Shown piece by piece: positions 13,250 to 26,440 of a DNA stretch of 64,000 nt. Source of the DNA: Puffinus mauretanicus (lineage: Eukaryota; Chordata; Aves; Procellariiformes; Procellariidae); NCBI GenBank assembly GCA_023333565.1, contig JAJKFH010002485.1, forward strand, positions 1,364,001 through 1,428,000, given 5' to 3'. The translations under genes and the position numbers were made by a program. The notes below the pieces were generated by a model. The model was given only the letters and a program-made list of their open reading frames with translations. It did not search any database and had not been told where the DNA came from. Numbering within the stretch: position 1 is the first letter of the stretch; every line of letters begins with the position of its first letter.

Positions 13250-15050
13250 TGACAGTGAGACTGGCCTTTACTCAGAGATCTGCTGAGAAAAGAATAAAGC
13301 AAGAACTAAATGTCTCATAGCTTTTTGGAATCAAACAGTGACGAGAACAAGAAGCAGAGAAGGAGGACTTTCTAGATTCACTTCTAACCAACAGGGAAGA
13401 ACTGTTGAAAATCTGAAGATGAAAGGCAACTCTGATGAGAGTGGCAACAAAATGACAAAATTCGCTATTTCTTAGGAAGAAAGAGAGGGAAAAGAGAATA
13501 TTAAGACAAAAAATGTGTGAAAGCAGACTCTGATAAACTCAGAGCTTTGTAAGTAAGCTCTTATGGAAAATAACTCTAATGAGGTAAAAACTGAGTTTTG
13601 AAAAGTTAGCTATTGCTTTAAAAATTATATCAAGGGCACAAGTGTAAATTACATTGTGGCAGATGAAGGACAGAAAGTAAAATTAGTGATAATGAGTTTT
13701 TCAATCACTTAAAATTTAAGAATGAAGAATAAAGAAGTAGAAACTAGGTAATTTATGAAGGAGCTTAAAAGAATAGTTGGAGCATGAGGAAAAGAATAGA
13801 AGAGCCAGGGCTTAAAACAGATGACTGCTGGCAAGAGAAATAAGTAGGAAGAACACCAGCAAAAGGCCTGGCCATTTCTCAAGGGAGCAGGAAGCTATCA
13901 ACATATGATATCAAGAAACTGAATGTAAATTTAATGTCTCTTTTGCTCCAGTCTTCACTAAAAAGATCAAGTTCAGTCAAACAGGCAATGCAGTTAATGC
14001 TCATGACAAAAGGATAAGGAGTTGGGCTATAGAAGGGTAAGAATAAGCCTGAGATTGTTAAAATTATTTACACGATTTTAAGTCAGCTGGACATGCCCAT
14101 TTCCACTCCAAGATACGTAAAGAAATAATTTCACTAATGTCAGAGGCATTAGAAGTCCTTCTGGAAAATTTCACAATAAGTGAAATTCCAGAAGACTAAT
14201 ATAGGACAAATAACATCCACCTTTAAAAGTGCAGGAGGAACATAGGAATTACAAGCAGTCAGTTTAACTTCACTCATGCAAATGAATTACAAAATTTGTG
14301 GAAAGAGGGAAGATAATACGGACACAAACAAACGCCAACATCGTAGTCGAAGGTGTCTCATTTTCTTCTACAAGATGAGGAGCCTTTGTGTGTGGATGAG
14401 ATACAGTGTCTTGATGTCAATAAAATACACACAGTTGTAAGACAGCAAAACAGGGACCAGAGTGTGTTGAAAGGTTTGGGAAAATTGTGTTTTCACTAGC
14501 AAATCAGAAGACAGATATTGTCAATTTCCAAAAGGCAAACAGCACACTGGGAGGGGTAAGTAGGCGTCCTTTCCCAGAACATGCAAGGCCTCAGCCAGAG
14601 TGGTCTCTTGTCTCCAGCATGGGACATTGTTCAAACAAGGCTTATAAGGAGAAGGCAATGAAGAACAGTAACAGGTCTGAGAGATGGTACTTACAAAGAA
14701 CATTTGAAACATTGGGGTTGTTTAGTCTGAAGAAGATATACGGAGTAATAAGTATATGATGCGTAAATGTGACTGAGAAGAACAAATGAATAAGTTGTTC
14801 TCTACACTGAGTGTGGGTAGGGAAGAAATAAAGGCTTTAAACTGGGAGATGAAATTAAGCTCCAGTCTAGTAATAAAACTTACCTAGACCAGATAAGAAC
14901 AGGAATTGGTTTCCCAGAGAGACAGTAAAAATCTTAGTTTTTAAAAGCAGATTAGGCAAACATTTTCAACACCACAAGTGAAGTTAACCCAACCTGAGAT
15001 CAAGGAAATGGACTGGATAACCTCAATTTCCTTGTACATCTATCTGCCTG
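13250..15050 (+). mobile_element. Ancient CR1-type LINE remnant (about 1.8 kb)
   Basis: Degenerate but collinear with the reverse-transcriptase and 3' region of an old sauropsid CR1 family. Blocks include AAACTCAGAGCTTTGTAAGTA, AAGTCAGCTGGACATGCCCA, AATTCCAGAAGACTAATATA, a CCTTTAAAAGTGCAGGAGGAAC block and CAGTCAGTTTAACTTCACTC. Near the end come GGGGTTGTTTAGTCTGAAGA, TTTCCCAGAGAGACAGT and GGAAATGGACTGGATAACCTC. The frame is broken throughout. Family assignment is from memory of the consensus; the 5' boundary is approximate. Confidence 0.7.
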
Positions 15051-18000
15051 ACTGCTGAGGGGAGGGCAGGAGGGAAAGACAAAAACAGTTCAAGGTGGAA
15101 GATCTTACAGAATGAGAAGATTGGGTACAATTCATCACTGTGCAAAAAGTGAATACCAGGTCTGTGTAACATGAAGGTTTCCCTAAAGTCCCACAGATTA
15201 AGTGGTGCTTAAGCGCTCTACTGGAATTACACTGACCTTCAGAACAGGAACTTTCCTGCCTCTTCCAAAACAAAGTGAACCAAAACATCCAAATTACTCT
15301 CATTATTTTAATTTAATCTTCTTTACTATGGTGTTGCCATGAACTAACCAAAAACAAAGCCCTGCTATGTTAGATATTACATAAGAACAGAAGAGGGGAT
15401 AGTTCCTGCATCAGAAAGCTTACAGTTCAAAGGTGTATGCAATATATTCTTCCTGCTTTCCTAATGATAATTCTCATCTACATGAATGGAATGTTTTATC
15501 TTTCAGATCTCTCAAGATATGTAAATATGTGTTTCTGTCAGTAAAGATACATTATTTTATATCTGAAATCTCAAGGAAAATATTTTTGTTATCACACTAA
15601 TTTTCAGTGTTTAGTCTTTTCTACAATGAGCATTCTAAAAGTTGAACTGTTTGAGGACCATTTTAAATAGGTCAGCTTTTGAGTGTTTTGTGGTTTGGGG
15701 TATTATTATTTTAACCGTTTTCTCTATGTAAGATGTTTTTGTACTTGGAAAAAGATTCTGCCAATTTGCAGTTACCAGTACTTCAGAACAAGTTTAGGTA
15801 CAACACCTCTATCACACTAGAAATTGTTGTCTGTCATTTCTGAATTACATGAACTGTATTTTCTCTTTCCAGTCTGAATCTGATTTTGTAAGCCAATACG
15901 GTTTTAATCTGGTCCAAATGTCATTCATGTCTATTGTCAAACTTTCCATATCTTTAATTTGAGCTAAAGAAAACAACCATGCACATGAAGAACATATTGT
16001 GTGAAATGACTGTATGGGTTTTGACTCTCTTAAACTTAATTGTTTTATCTTGATGTTTTTCAAAACTGTCCACATACTTTCAAATTATTGGAGTGGTTTT
16101 GCTAAATTGTTGGCATTTTAAAGTATATTCTTTCAACACAGTTTTGCTGGAGCATGGACGAAATGAAAGCAACATTATAGCATTAAAGAAATGAGGCCCG
16201 TGATAGAATGTATTTGCAATGTGAATGAAACAAATATGCAAATGTTGTGTGCCCTCTTCTAGAGAATCCATCACAAAACAGTATTATGTACATTACTTTT
16301 GTCTAGTAATATATGAGAAAACGTGTGTTTAAAAAAAAAAAGTAACTATTGCTAAATATGGGATTTCTGTTATAAATGCCATTGTATTAATCCCAAGGGG
16401 TTTTTCTCACCATACATTGTCTGTTTGAATAACTATGATAGCTATGATGTGATCTTCTTTTTCCTGTTTCTTCAAAGAAGTAATGATTTATGACATCTAA
16501 AAGTCATTGTTGATCTGACCTCCAAATTATATAGTCTGTTTTAAAATAACTCTTAGCATTTTCCCATTACAGACAATGAATAACTTAAGCTTATACTATT
16601 CAAAGATCATCATAGGTTTTCCTGTTAAACTGACAATTTAATTCTACAGTGTGCTGTAGCTGCATTTACTGTATTTATTGATGTATGAACTTTATGTTGT
16701 TTTTCTCTTATGCTTTTCTCCATCCCCTTTGTAATCAGCAGTCTGAATTTCTGCAATGTTATAAATGGCAATTTTCTGTTTGGCAAGCTTTGTTTGTGAT
16801 TCTTCTTCTCTTGGTCTTAACATTTTCCTTGATATTTTTTCTTCTTATAATAGAGATTAAATGATCAATATATTTATTTTGGGTCCAGTTATCTGGCTTT
16901 ATGCATATGCATACTCTTCTTAACTTTAGTGGGGCAGTTAATGAACCCAACCCACCACACTGCTCACCATTATGCTTTTTTAACCTGCTTTGTTGAGTAA
17001 GAATGCACTGAAGCATTTGCGTAAAGCTGGCTGTGTGCTTTAGTGATCTATTGAAACAGGCTATGTGTGCAAAATTAACTATATCTGTAACTGTTTACAA
17101 GAGAAAAACTTAGTTTTCCATAGTGACATCTATGCAACTAAATCCATGATACCACTAAAAAAGCCACAATGAGATATCTGGATTCATGCAGAGCTTGAAT
17201 TAAACACAGTAATACACCAGGGTCATGGAAGCTTCTCCTTGGCCTGCTTATAAGTATTAGTGATAATATGTACAGAAAAATATTAAATGTATATAATATT
17301 AATGTTATGTATTTGATAGAGTATGAATATAGCCAATAACAAGGTAGCTGCAATAAAAATATATTCTGAAGTAAAGCTTAGTATTTTGGAAAGAATATTT
17401 CAAGTGGAATTTCAAATGAAAATATATTATTTTTTTATTTCCACGTTCAACACTGTAAAAACCAGAAAATATTTCAAAACTTTTCATTTAATTCAATTGA
17501 CAGCTTATTTTTAAATCTTGGAACTTAATAGGTTCATTACCTTACAATGAACTCATTAACCCATGTAATTAATTTACAAAGCTGAAATTCTGATCAAGGT
17601 TTGTTCTTATAAAAAGGAGGTAGCAGTTTTCCCTCATTTGATTTAATAATTTTGTATGTATAAATAATATATATTTTTAAAAGCATATCTCACAAATTTT
17701 ATATTATTATATATAATTTTACAGTATGCAATAGTTATAGATTTAAATGTATATTTTATTTATTTGCAACATTTATGTTTTATTTAGAAATTGGGAAAAT
17801 ATGTATTTGTGCACTGTTTCCCCTCAGTTTAGATATTCTTAAAAGATACTACAGTGAAGTGACATGGCACAAAATCTGTTTGCACATTATAGCAATTAAA
17901 AGTGATACAATATTGTTGCTTCCTTTATGCAAATGAGAAATGAAATAGCCTTGAGATGATTTAGATACACCCATAAATCAGACAAGCCAAACAAAGTAAG

Positions 18001-21000
18001 CTTTGCTTTGCACAGATGTGACAGCCAGATGTGGCTCTGCTTTTTATTTCATAGCTGTAATCTGTACTGGATTTAAGTTATTTCCTGGAAAACAAGGCAT
18101 GCACTCAAAGCTGAAACATCACTAGTAGCTTCAGATCAGTACTTGTTTTTAACAAGGATCTTTTCTCTGTTTGGACTCTCTTTCTCTGGGAAGAGGTGGA
18201 ATAGCAATTGTTGTTTCAGGGCTGTTTCTTAAGAGTTCTTAAGAGAGGCCAGCAGATTTCATGGGATTCAGATAGTGGGATCATTCTTTAGATTTCTGTT
18301 TGTTTAAAAGATTCATTCAAATTATTAAATAGTTTTTGGCAATGGGCACAAAATGTTTTCACCGTAACAGGTTTGTTTCTATACTACATTACTTTATTGC
18401 TCTTTTAAGCCATCATTAATATATATCCCAGGATGATTATGTTTTAGGGTAGAGAAAGTATATTATTAGCAGGCTCCTTTGGTGAAACAAAAAGCTTTCA
18501 TGGGTTTTAGTTTTCATGTTTTTCACTCTATACAGTTGATAATGCCTCCTCTAGAATTAAGAGACCAGGCTTTGTCCTTGGCATGCACACTCTTCCAATT
18601 AAAGGTAATGGGTGAAATTTTGTCCTCAATTATGTGAGCATGATCTCCAACAACTTCATGCCAATTTTTATAGAAATGATGAACATAAAATCTAAAACTG
18701 CAGCTGTGATCACCTGTATGAGGTGCAGGAAAAGTGTTATCATGTCTCTGTGCACTGTACAGTCCTTATTCCTGTTGCCTTGTTAATGAATACTCCATAT
18801 CTAATCACTTGTTAATGGATGCTCTAAATCTAAAATCTGCCTGCTCCAAATGAGTAAAAAACATCTAGGTGCTTGACAGTGGGAACCCAAGACAGTGATG
18901 CTTTCACAGTCAAAACAGTAGGCAAACACCTTCCACTTGCAGATGGATGAGGCAGAGAGATGACCTTAAGATACAGAGTGCATCAGCTTTGTTTAGGTTT
19001 TCTTATTCAGCTGCTTTCTACGGGCTTTTCCTCTATCCAGACACTGCTTTTCCTGGATTGCCTGGCAGCTACTAGGCAGCCCTCACCTCTGAACCTCCCA
19101 GCTCTGTCTTGCTGTAAAGTTGTCTCAGTTACCCTGAGAGGGTAAATAGTTGGTATCAAACTGGATCCTGTTCGTTAGGGGTTAGGCACTCTGGAGATCC
19201 TCTCTCTTCTGATAGCACTCAACCAGCTTTGTGGCATTGACTGTGAAAAATACTTGTTCTAGTCCTTTTTCTCGTCTATGGCATATTCTAAGCAAAAGTT
19301 CTGCTTGGTACTATGTTTGTAGATTTTCAAGGCTTACTTTAACTGTAGCTAATACAAGTTCTATAGGCTTGTAAACATTGATTCCTTTTAGGGGTTTATG
19401 ACTCCTAGCAATTTATATGGAAGCTTTTTGGTAGGGTAGGAATAGAATCAGCTCTCTTTGCCCCTTTATAAAGACATATTCTTGGGAGAAAACACAGTAA
19501 TGCTCTTAGTCAGACCAGGGATACAAAGACGTTTGTTGTCCTTCCATTAGAAAGTAACCTGGGCATGAAGCGTGGTTGCCCAGTTGTCTTGGAGTCCTCA
19601 TTGCTCAGATTATCTGACAGTGATTTGTGATATGGTCATGGACTAAAAACTGATCACTTTATTGAAGCTTCTTCAGTTCAATGGCAGTATTTAGGATATT
19701 AAACGTACTTTAAGGGCAAAGGTATTTCCAGGGTAGACCTCTTTCCTGGTTTGGGTTTGTTTGTGGGGTTTTTTTTTCCATCATCATTTGACAAACCTTG
19801 AGGATGGTCAGCTATTTATGTCATCTATACTTCATATTTAGTATTTGTTAGGTATTCTTACCTTATGTAGTGTGAGTAGTTCCTGCTAATCTGGAAAAGA
19901 GAATAAAAATAGGCAGATGTAATTCACTTTTTCAGGCAGGCAGGAGGTTAGTGAGTAAAGCAACGTTGGCATGGTGTAATGACTCAGTGTTAACTTAAAA
20001 ACAGACTTAGAGAGTGGTCAGATTACAATTTATAATGTGTCTAAATAGATCAGCCTGGAAGCCTATACTGCTTTTGCCATGCTCTTCCAAAAAGCAGTTC
20101 ACCCTGGAAGCTGGTAAAAGGGCAGTCTACGACTGTACCCCAGCTAGGATGGTACCCTGGTAAACAAGTGTCTATTAGTTTGTCGTGACAAGGACTACAT
20201 GCCTTTTTTTTAAGTCTGTTTATTAAATTTATTATTCTAGCTTCATTTTGAAAAGTCTGCTTAGGTCTCGCATAAACAAGTTAGCAAAAATACAGCTGGA
20301 GACTTCCTTTTACAATAGCCCTACCTAGTATTACGGCTTTTTATTTCAGACCTCATCACTTTTGCACTCACTTCCACTATGATGACCAATCCTCTTAGTT
20401 CATCATTTCATAAATCAAAAATTCAAAACTTTTTTAGTTATTTCAACACCAAAAATTCAGGGTTTTGTTACAAATGGCAATCCTGGATGCCACTGAATAT
20501 TTTGATCTTGAGTTTATGCTCAAAATACAGAGTTTCAAAATACAGACTTCAGAGAAAGATCTGACTGGCTACAAAAAGGTGTACTTTAAATACAGAATGG
20601 GGTTGTTTTAAGTCACAGTATTTTTGAGAAAGACTACACGAGCCCTCTGTAGATGTCTTTATAATGAGCTTCCACATTAATTTTAAGAAATCAGTATGAT
20701 GTGCTGCTTGCAGATTATAATGTAATTCTGTAATACAAATTAGATCAGCTTTGAATGTCTTTGAAATGTAGTGTGTTAAAAATGGTATGTACAGGTTAAA
20801 AGATACAGATTCAGAACACCGGGATTTACATGAAATTATCACACATGCTTTGATAGAGCCCTAGACTGATTCAAAAGAGCAAGTTTCATATGAAGCTGTC
20901 TCATTTTCTTTGATAGCCACCTTGATCTTTATGCAGTCATCTATTAATTATATTACAGATAAGGTAAATAAAAGTGTTGAAATATTGAGATCACAGCCTC

Positions 21001-24000
21001 CTTTTTTCTTGTGAAGACTAAAGGTATGCTTCTGTGAAGTCAGTGAGCAACGGGGGATGATAAAGGTATGCTTTAGCTGTCAGATAATATTTATTTTGAC
21101 ACGTGACTGAAAGATCTAGAGTTCAATAGCTAAGAGCGTAACTGAAAGGGTAAAACTTACATGTGATCTAGACCAAAGGTGCTATAAGACAGTCTACGGA
21201 TTTTCCAGGGCCAATGCACTGGATAACACTATGAAGGTTTTCCTGGTGGAATTATATTTCATTTAGTTCTCAAAAGGTTGCACTGTGAGCCCAGCCCTGC
21301 AATGTGCTGATCACACCATACAACTGCCATTAACATCACTGGGCATTCAAGCTTGTTTCCTCTTAGGTTTGGCCTCTCTGATTTCCTCACACAAGCAGCT
21401 TGGAGGCTTTAACCCTGTTAGTTCTAGAGGAGCCCATCATGGTTATTACAGACTAAACATAAGAAATTTGCTTATTTTATCAGCACTCAGGATTTAGCAG
21501 TGTGGGTTTTGAATGTAGCAATTTTTCAACGTTTTAGTTGTTTTTTTTTTTTAAAATGCAGCAACATTTAGCTAATCAGCTATAGTGTCACAGTTACAGA
21601 GTTAGAGCTGCAGAGTACTCTGTCTCAAGAAATTGGCTTATCTGCTTACTCTTTAATTCAGAACTTTCCAAAAGCAAAGTCCTTCGCTTTCAGTAAGCCT
21701 AAATAGAAATGTCTAAACTATAAAAGGTATTTATCTCTGTAGTGACAGAATTTTCAGCTGAACTAAATGCATTTACTCACTTTAATATTTAATTTCAGTG
21801 TTCTGCCCTCTGTAGAGACAGATAACAGAACCTGCCACCAAAAAAGCAATCAAATCATGGGTATATCTGCTAGAACAATAGCTTTATTTAAACAAACATA
21901 CAAGTCCCTATACAATGCCATCTCTCAGTGCAATAGGTTTAATTCAATTCATTGCCTATACAGACATTGGTGTCGTGAGAAGATGACTGCAGAAGTCTTC
22001 TCTCTTGTTTTTTTTTTTTTCTTTAGGAGATAGTCACGTATATTTAAATTTGAATCTAATATCAGCATTGCTTTGTATAGCTCACTGTGAGATCATCAAA
22101 AGTTAACACCCTTGTCTCCACCGACATGTTAAAAATGCGAACAGTCTATTAATAAAAGACTCTAGATCCTCGTGTCCGTTAACAGTGTATTTCTCCTTTA
22201 AGTGATTCTTTTTCTAGTTCTGTATGTTTCAGTCATAGTCTTTAAAGGGTTATTTTCCAAACATGCATATCATTCCTACCACCATTGATGATATTTATGC
22301 TACAAATGTATGAAGAGTGAAAACAGTCCTTATGCTTTTAAAAGTAGTTTATATAAATATTGCAATAATAAAACTATTCAGAACCCTGTCCAGTATTTTT
22401 CTGTACTAAAGTTCTTTTGTAAACTCACTTTGTAGTCAAGACAGATGAGTTTTTTGTAAGTTTATTTTTCTCAAACCAAGGAATGCAATTAGGTGACTTT
22501 TATCTAAAACATAAATCTGCTGACTTGCTGTTAAAGTTTTGGAAAACGAGGAAGTAGGCAATGGTTACAGCAAGAATTGCCTAGACTGCCATTGTATAGG
22601 TGCTTATTCCTAATTTTGCCTTTTGCTCTATAGAGTCATTATATAGGAAAACTGTGTGAAGCGTACAGTAGCTATATATGCAAGCGGAAGAGAGCACGGA
22701 GAATGAAAGGGAAGAAAGATGGACCCAAACCCCCTACAGGAAGACATATAGAAAGCTATAAAGACATTCTTCTTCTTATAGGATGACCACGTAGTATCCT
22801 CTGCCAGAGAGGTTTTCATCAAAGCCAATGTGATGATTTGTATGTTAAGATCATCTTTGGTACAAGACAAAGAGTGGTAACATCTGTGCTTGAAAAAAAA
22901 AGTATTATAATGTAGCAATGTACTAATACAGAGATGGGAGATGATTAGACAAGTATGTATGTTTTCCATAAAACTGGACTGGAGTATTGCCAACTAATGA
23001 TGAGCAGTTTGGCCTCTGAGAAAGTAGCTTCAACAGGTTTCCTTTCATAAGCTCAATTTACTGTAAAATACATCTTCTAGAGGGTATGAATGTCCATTGC
23101 TGTTCTGGCCTTTGGGTGATTTCTGTAAAATTGTCAAAACTGAAAAGTGATGTGGGCTTATAAGTCATGTGCATGCTTGACATTTTTGAAAACTACACCC
23201 TGAACTGCATATCAGACCACACAAGATATGCTTATATGGACAACTAAAAAATATCCAGGACCTTGTTACACAGATTTACCCTTTTTGGTTGTTTGGTGTT
23301 TTAAAACTTTTCTGAAGGAAAAAAGAAAAAGAAAAAAACACACCAAAAAAGAATTGTGTCAAATCCCAGGTACGCCAATAGAAATACTTTCATTTTCAGA
23401 CACTTAGATGTAGTAGGAAAGTAACACATTCTGCCTTTTTATTGAGTATGTCTATCAAGCAATTCTTTAAATCATTAATTTCTTTTCTCTTCCCCTCCGG
23501 ATTAATTCATATATACATTATTTTCCAGAGGAACTTCTCACCTGTGGTTTGGAGGTTTGGGGGTTTGTTGTTGTTGTTTTATGTTTTGATTTCTGCTTTT
23601 TTAGTTGGTTAAAAAAAAGCATCTCTAAGTCATTCACTAAGTATCAAATTCAGATGCAAAGACTTTCCAGACTATCTCAAATAGTTCTGGATTGTCTGAC
23701 ATAGACCAACATCTCACACTACAAAGGCCATGATATGGTCTAAGAAAAACACGGTCTACAAACTAGCTAGGGACACCAGAGTTGTAGCCACAAATATCTT
23801 TTGATGATCTAAATTGATCCTTGCCCTCCCTGCAGCTGTGAGAGCTGGCACCAGCACGCTACTTGTTGATGTGCACAGACACGAAACTTGTGATAACACC
23901 ATGAGAGTCATTAGAGAGGGGCTGACATCAGGTGACCTCTTCTAGGTGGGAAAACGATTTTCAAGTAGAGCAATTTTCAAGTAGAGCAATTTTCAGGGGC

Positions 24001-25906
24001 AAGTAGCAGACGAGCAGGAGGGGGACTTTTTTTTTCTAGTTCATAGTTTTTTACTTCAGCACTTCTTTTCCATCTTTTCCAACCAGTTCTTTCATCTCCT
24101 ACGGCCTATACTGAATAATAAACAAAACCCACTGATTTTGTTTGGATTGACTGTCTGAGCCTGTGGATGTAGAATGCCGAAGCATTGGTTAGTTTTTACA
24201 CAGAGTTTTTATCTTTACTATAGTTTTCATTCAATATGCATCATTGTTTCTATGTTAAGTGTAGGTCTATCACATATGAATACATTACAGAGCACATTTT
24301 TAAAGATAAGCTAACAGTTACTTTTTTCCACTTGGTTAAAAACCGTGTGCCTTTGTTTGAAAATCAAAATTTCCTTGTAGGAAAAAGCTATATCCATGAG
24401 ATTAAAAGACACAGAAAGATACAATATCTAAGATCAGTTGGGGAAGTCTGAGACAATGTTGTATTGATAAATTATTAGAAGACCTTGACTTATCATACGT
24501 TTTGAAAGGTCACTCACCTTGTGATAACAAAGGCTGACACTTCAGACCCCAGCTTCCTCTTCCAGGTACTAAGCATCTGAGAAAACCCAGCAGTATAGCA
24601 CACCAGAGGCTACTCAACAGATGTCTGTAACTGGTGTCCTCAGATCAAGCTTCATCTACTTCTTACCTATTCCAAAGCTATAATGTTTGTATTTATGTAC
24701 GGTGTGTACCATTTCTGTACATGCTTTTCAATATAAAAGTAAGCTTCAAAAGGAATTTAAATCCATCTCACCATGCACATACATCTGTAGTGCACAAAAA
24801 AAGACAGGAAATCGTCAGTCATACCACCTTTTCTGCTAAATCTACAGAATACCCATCTAACACAAAACAAAGAACATTTTTGCAGCAAGTATAGGTACAT
24901 TTAGAGCTGATGAGAAGGTAGAAATGATACACAGAACCATCCGTAATAATTATGCCATTTTTACAAGTATTTCATTCTTGTCCTAATTTTCCTGCAAGCT
25001 AGTCGTGGGATGCCCCTGCAACTCCCATTGATACATTAACATAAGACGTTCTGAAAGTTTGTCTTTCTCTAAAAATACACTTGAACTAGCTGAACTTCCT
25101 GATCTACTTCTCTCCCCAAAATAAACAATGAGCTAGATGTGTTTGTATTTGAGAAGCTGCTGTGAATACCCTTTAAGTGCTTTTGTAGAAGTGCATTTAA
25201 CTGCACATATTATTCTAAGTTTTGTATTATGCAATATTCCCAATATGAAAATTCCAAAGGATTTAATTGGAACATAAAAAGAGCAATATCCTTAATCTGA
25301 TATGTTAGGATTTAATAATTGTGTTTAATATTTTAAAATTTATGAAAATCAGGAATTACAATAGATTATTTTGGAAAAGGTCCCATGTGATTTGTTCCCT
25401 AATAGTCCCAGGGACATTATATTTTTTCCAAAAGAAATATAAATCTTATTAAAAAAACTTGAGAAAGTTGGTGTGTATATGTCTAGAGAGAGGTTACTTT
25501 CCTTTTCATCTTTTTTCATCCAAATTCTGATTTCTTTGCCTTTGTCAGCTTAAATTAGGCTTTTAATGCTATTTTAACATTTTGTATTTAATATGTACTG
25601 AAAATGGTCTGGGCCTAATGTTAACACAGCTGTGAAATTTGATTTTTATCCTCTTTGCTAAAAGACTTGAAGGAGTATAAAGATTTTAATAGCAGTGCTT
25701 CCTAAGGAGGTAAAAATAATCAATATAATACCACTTTTAAAAAAGTAGATAATTTGCACAGTACTCCTGACCATAGCAGTGATTAAATAAACACTAGGTA
25801 GGGTCACCCGCTGCTTGTAAGCTGGTAAGTATAATTTAGCCATTACCAGCCACTCCTGCTTTTTATGTATCAAATTCTGACACTGTGACAACAGCTCCAA
25901 TGCATT
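15051..25906. other. Gene-free AT-rich intergenic DNA
   Basis: No exon, RNA gene or identifiable mobile element. Open frames are all about 120 codons or shorter with no recognisable domain. Only short simple repeats occur (T run at 21540-21552, T run at 22009-22020, 16-bp tandem repeat at 23957-23994). 17500-17780 is extremely AT-rich. Confidence 0.6.
23957..23994. repeat. 16-bp tandem repeat, 2.4 copies
   Basis: ATTTTCAAGTAGAGCA occurs twice head to tail, followed by a partial third copy. Confidence 0.95.
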
Positions 25907-26440
25907 TCATAGAGTCATACCGTAATTTAGGAGAAAGAACCTCTGAAGATGATCTGGTCCAGCCAGGCTAACTGAAATCAGGTTGCTCAGGGACATATCC
26001 AGCTGAGGTTTGGATATCTCCACAAACAGAGAATTCAAAAAATAACTGCACATGTTTGAAAACCCTTGTGGAGAAAAGATTATTCAAAATATCCAAAAGT
26101 TGCACCTTCCATCCATCGCCTCTTATGCAGCTCTGAGTAAAGCCTGAATCTGGTTTTCTATGTCCTCCAGGGTAGATGAAGACAGCAGTAACATCTCACT
26201 TTCACGTTCTCTTCTTATTGCTGAACAAAGAAAGATCTCAACCTACCAGCGGGTGTCCTGTGCTCCAGCTCCTGCTCAGCCTGGTGGCCCTATGACAGGC
26301 CCTCTCCAGTGTGTCACTGCCTGACTTACACTAACTGGGGAGCACAAAATGGACACAGTGCTCCAGGTGCCTCCCCGCCTCAGTGCTGAGCAGAGGGGAA
26401 CAAACACTTCCCTTGACATGCACCTCCCCTAGTTGTCTCA
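25907..26440 (-). mobile_element. Older CR1 retroposon, reverse orientation
   Basis: On the plus strand it opens with TTTCATAGAGTCATACCGTA, the inverted CR1 3' end. Blocks similar to CR1 follow: GATGATCTGGTCCAGCCAGG, TCAGGTTGCTCAGGGACATA, GGTGGCCCTATGACAGGCCC, and GGACACAGTGCTCCAGGTGC then GCAGAGGGGAACAAACACTTCC. It is more diverged than the 8.6-kb copy and has lost parts. The element reads toward lower coordinates. Confidence 0.88.
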
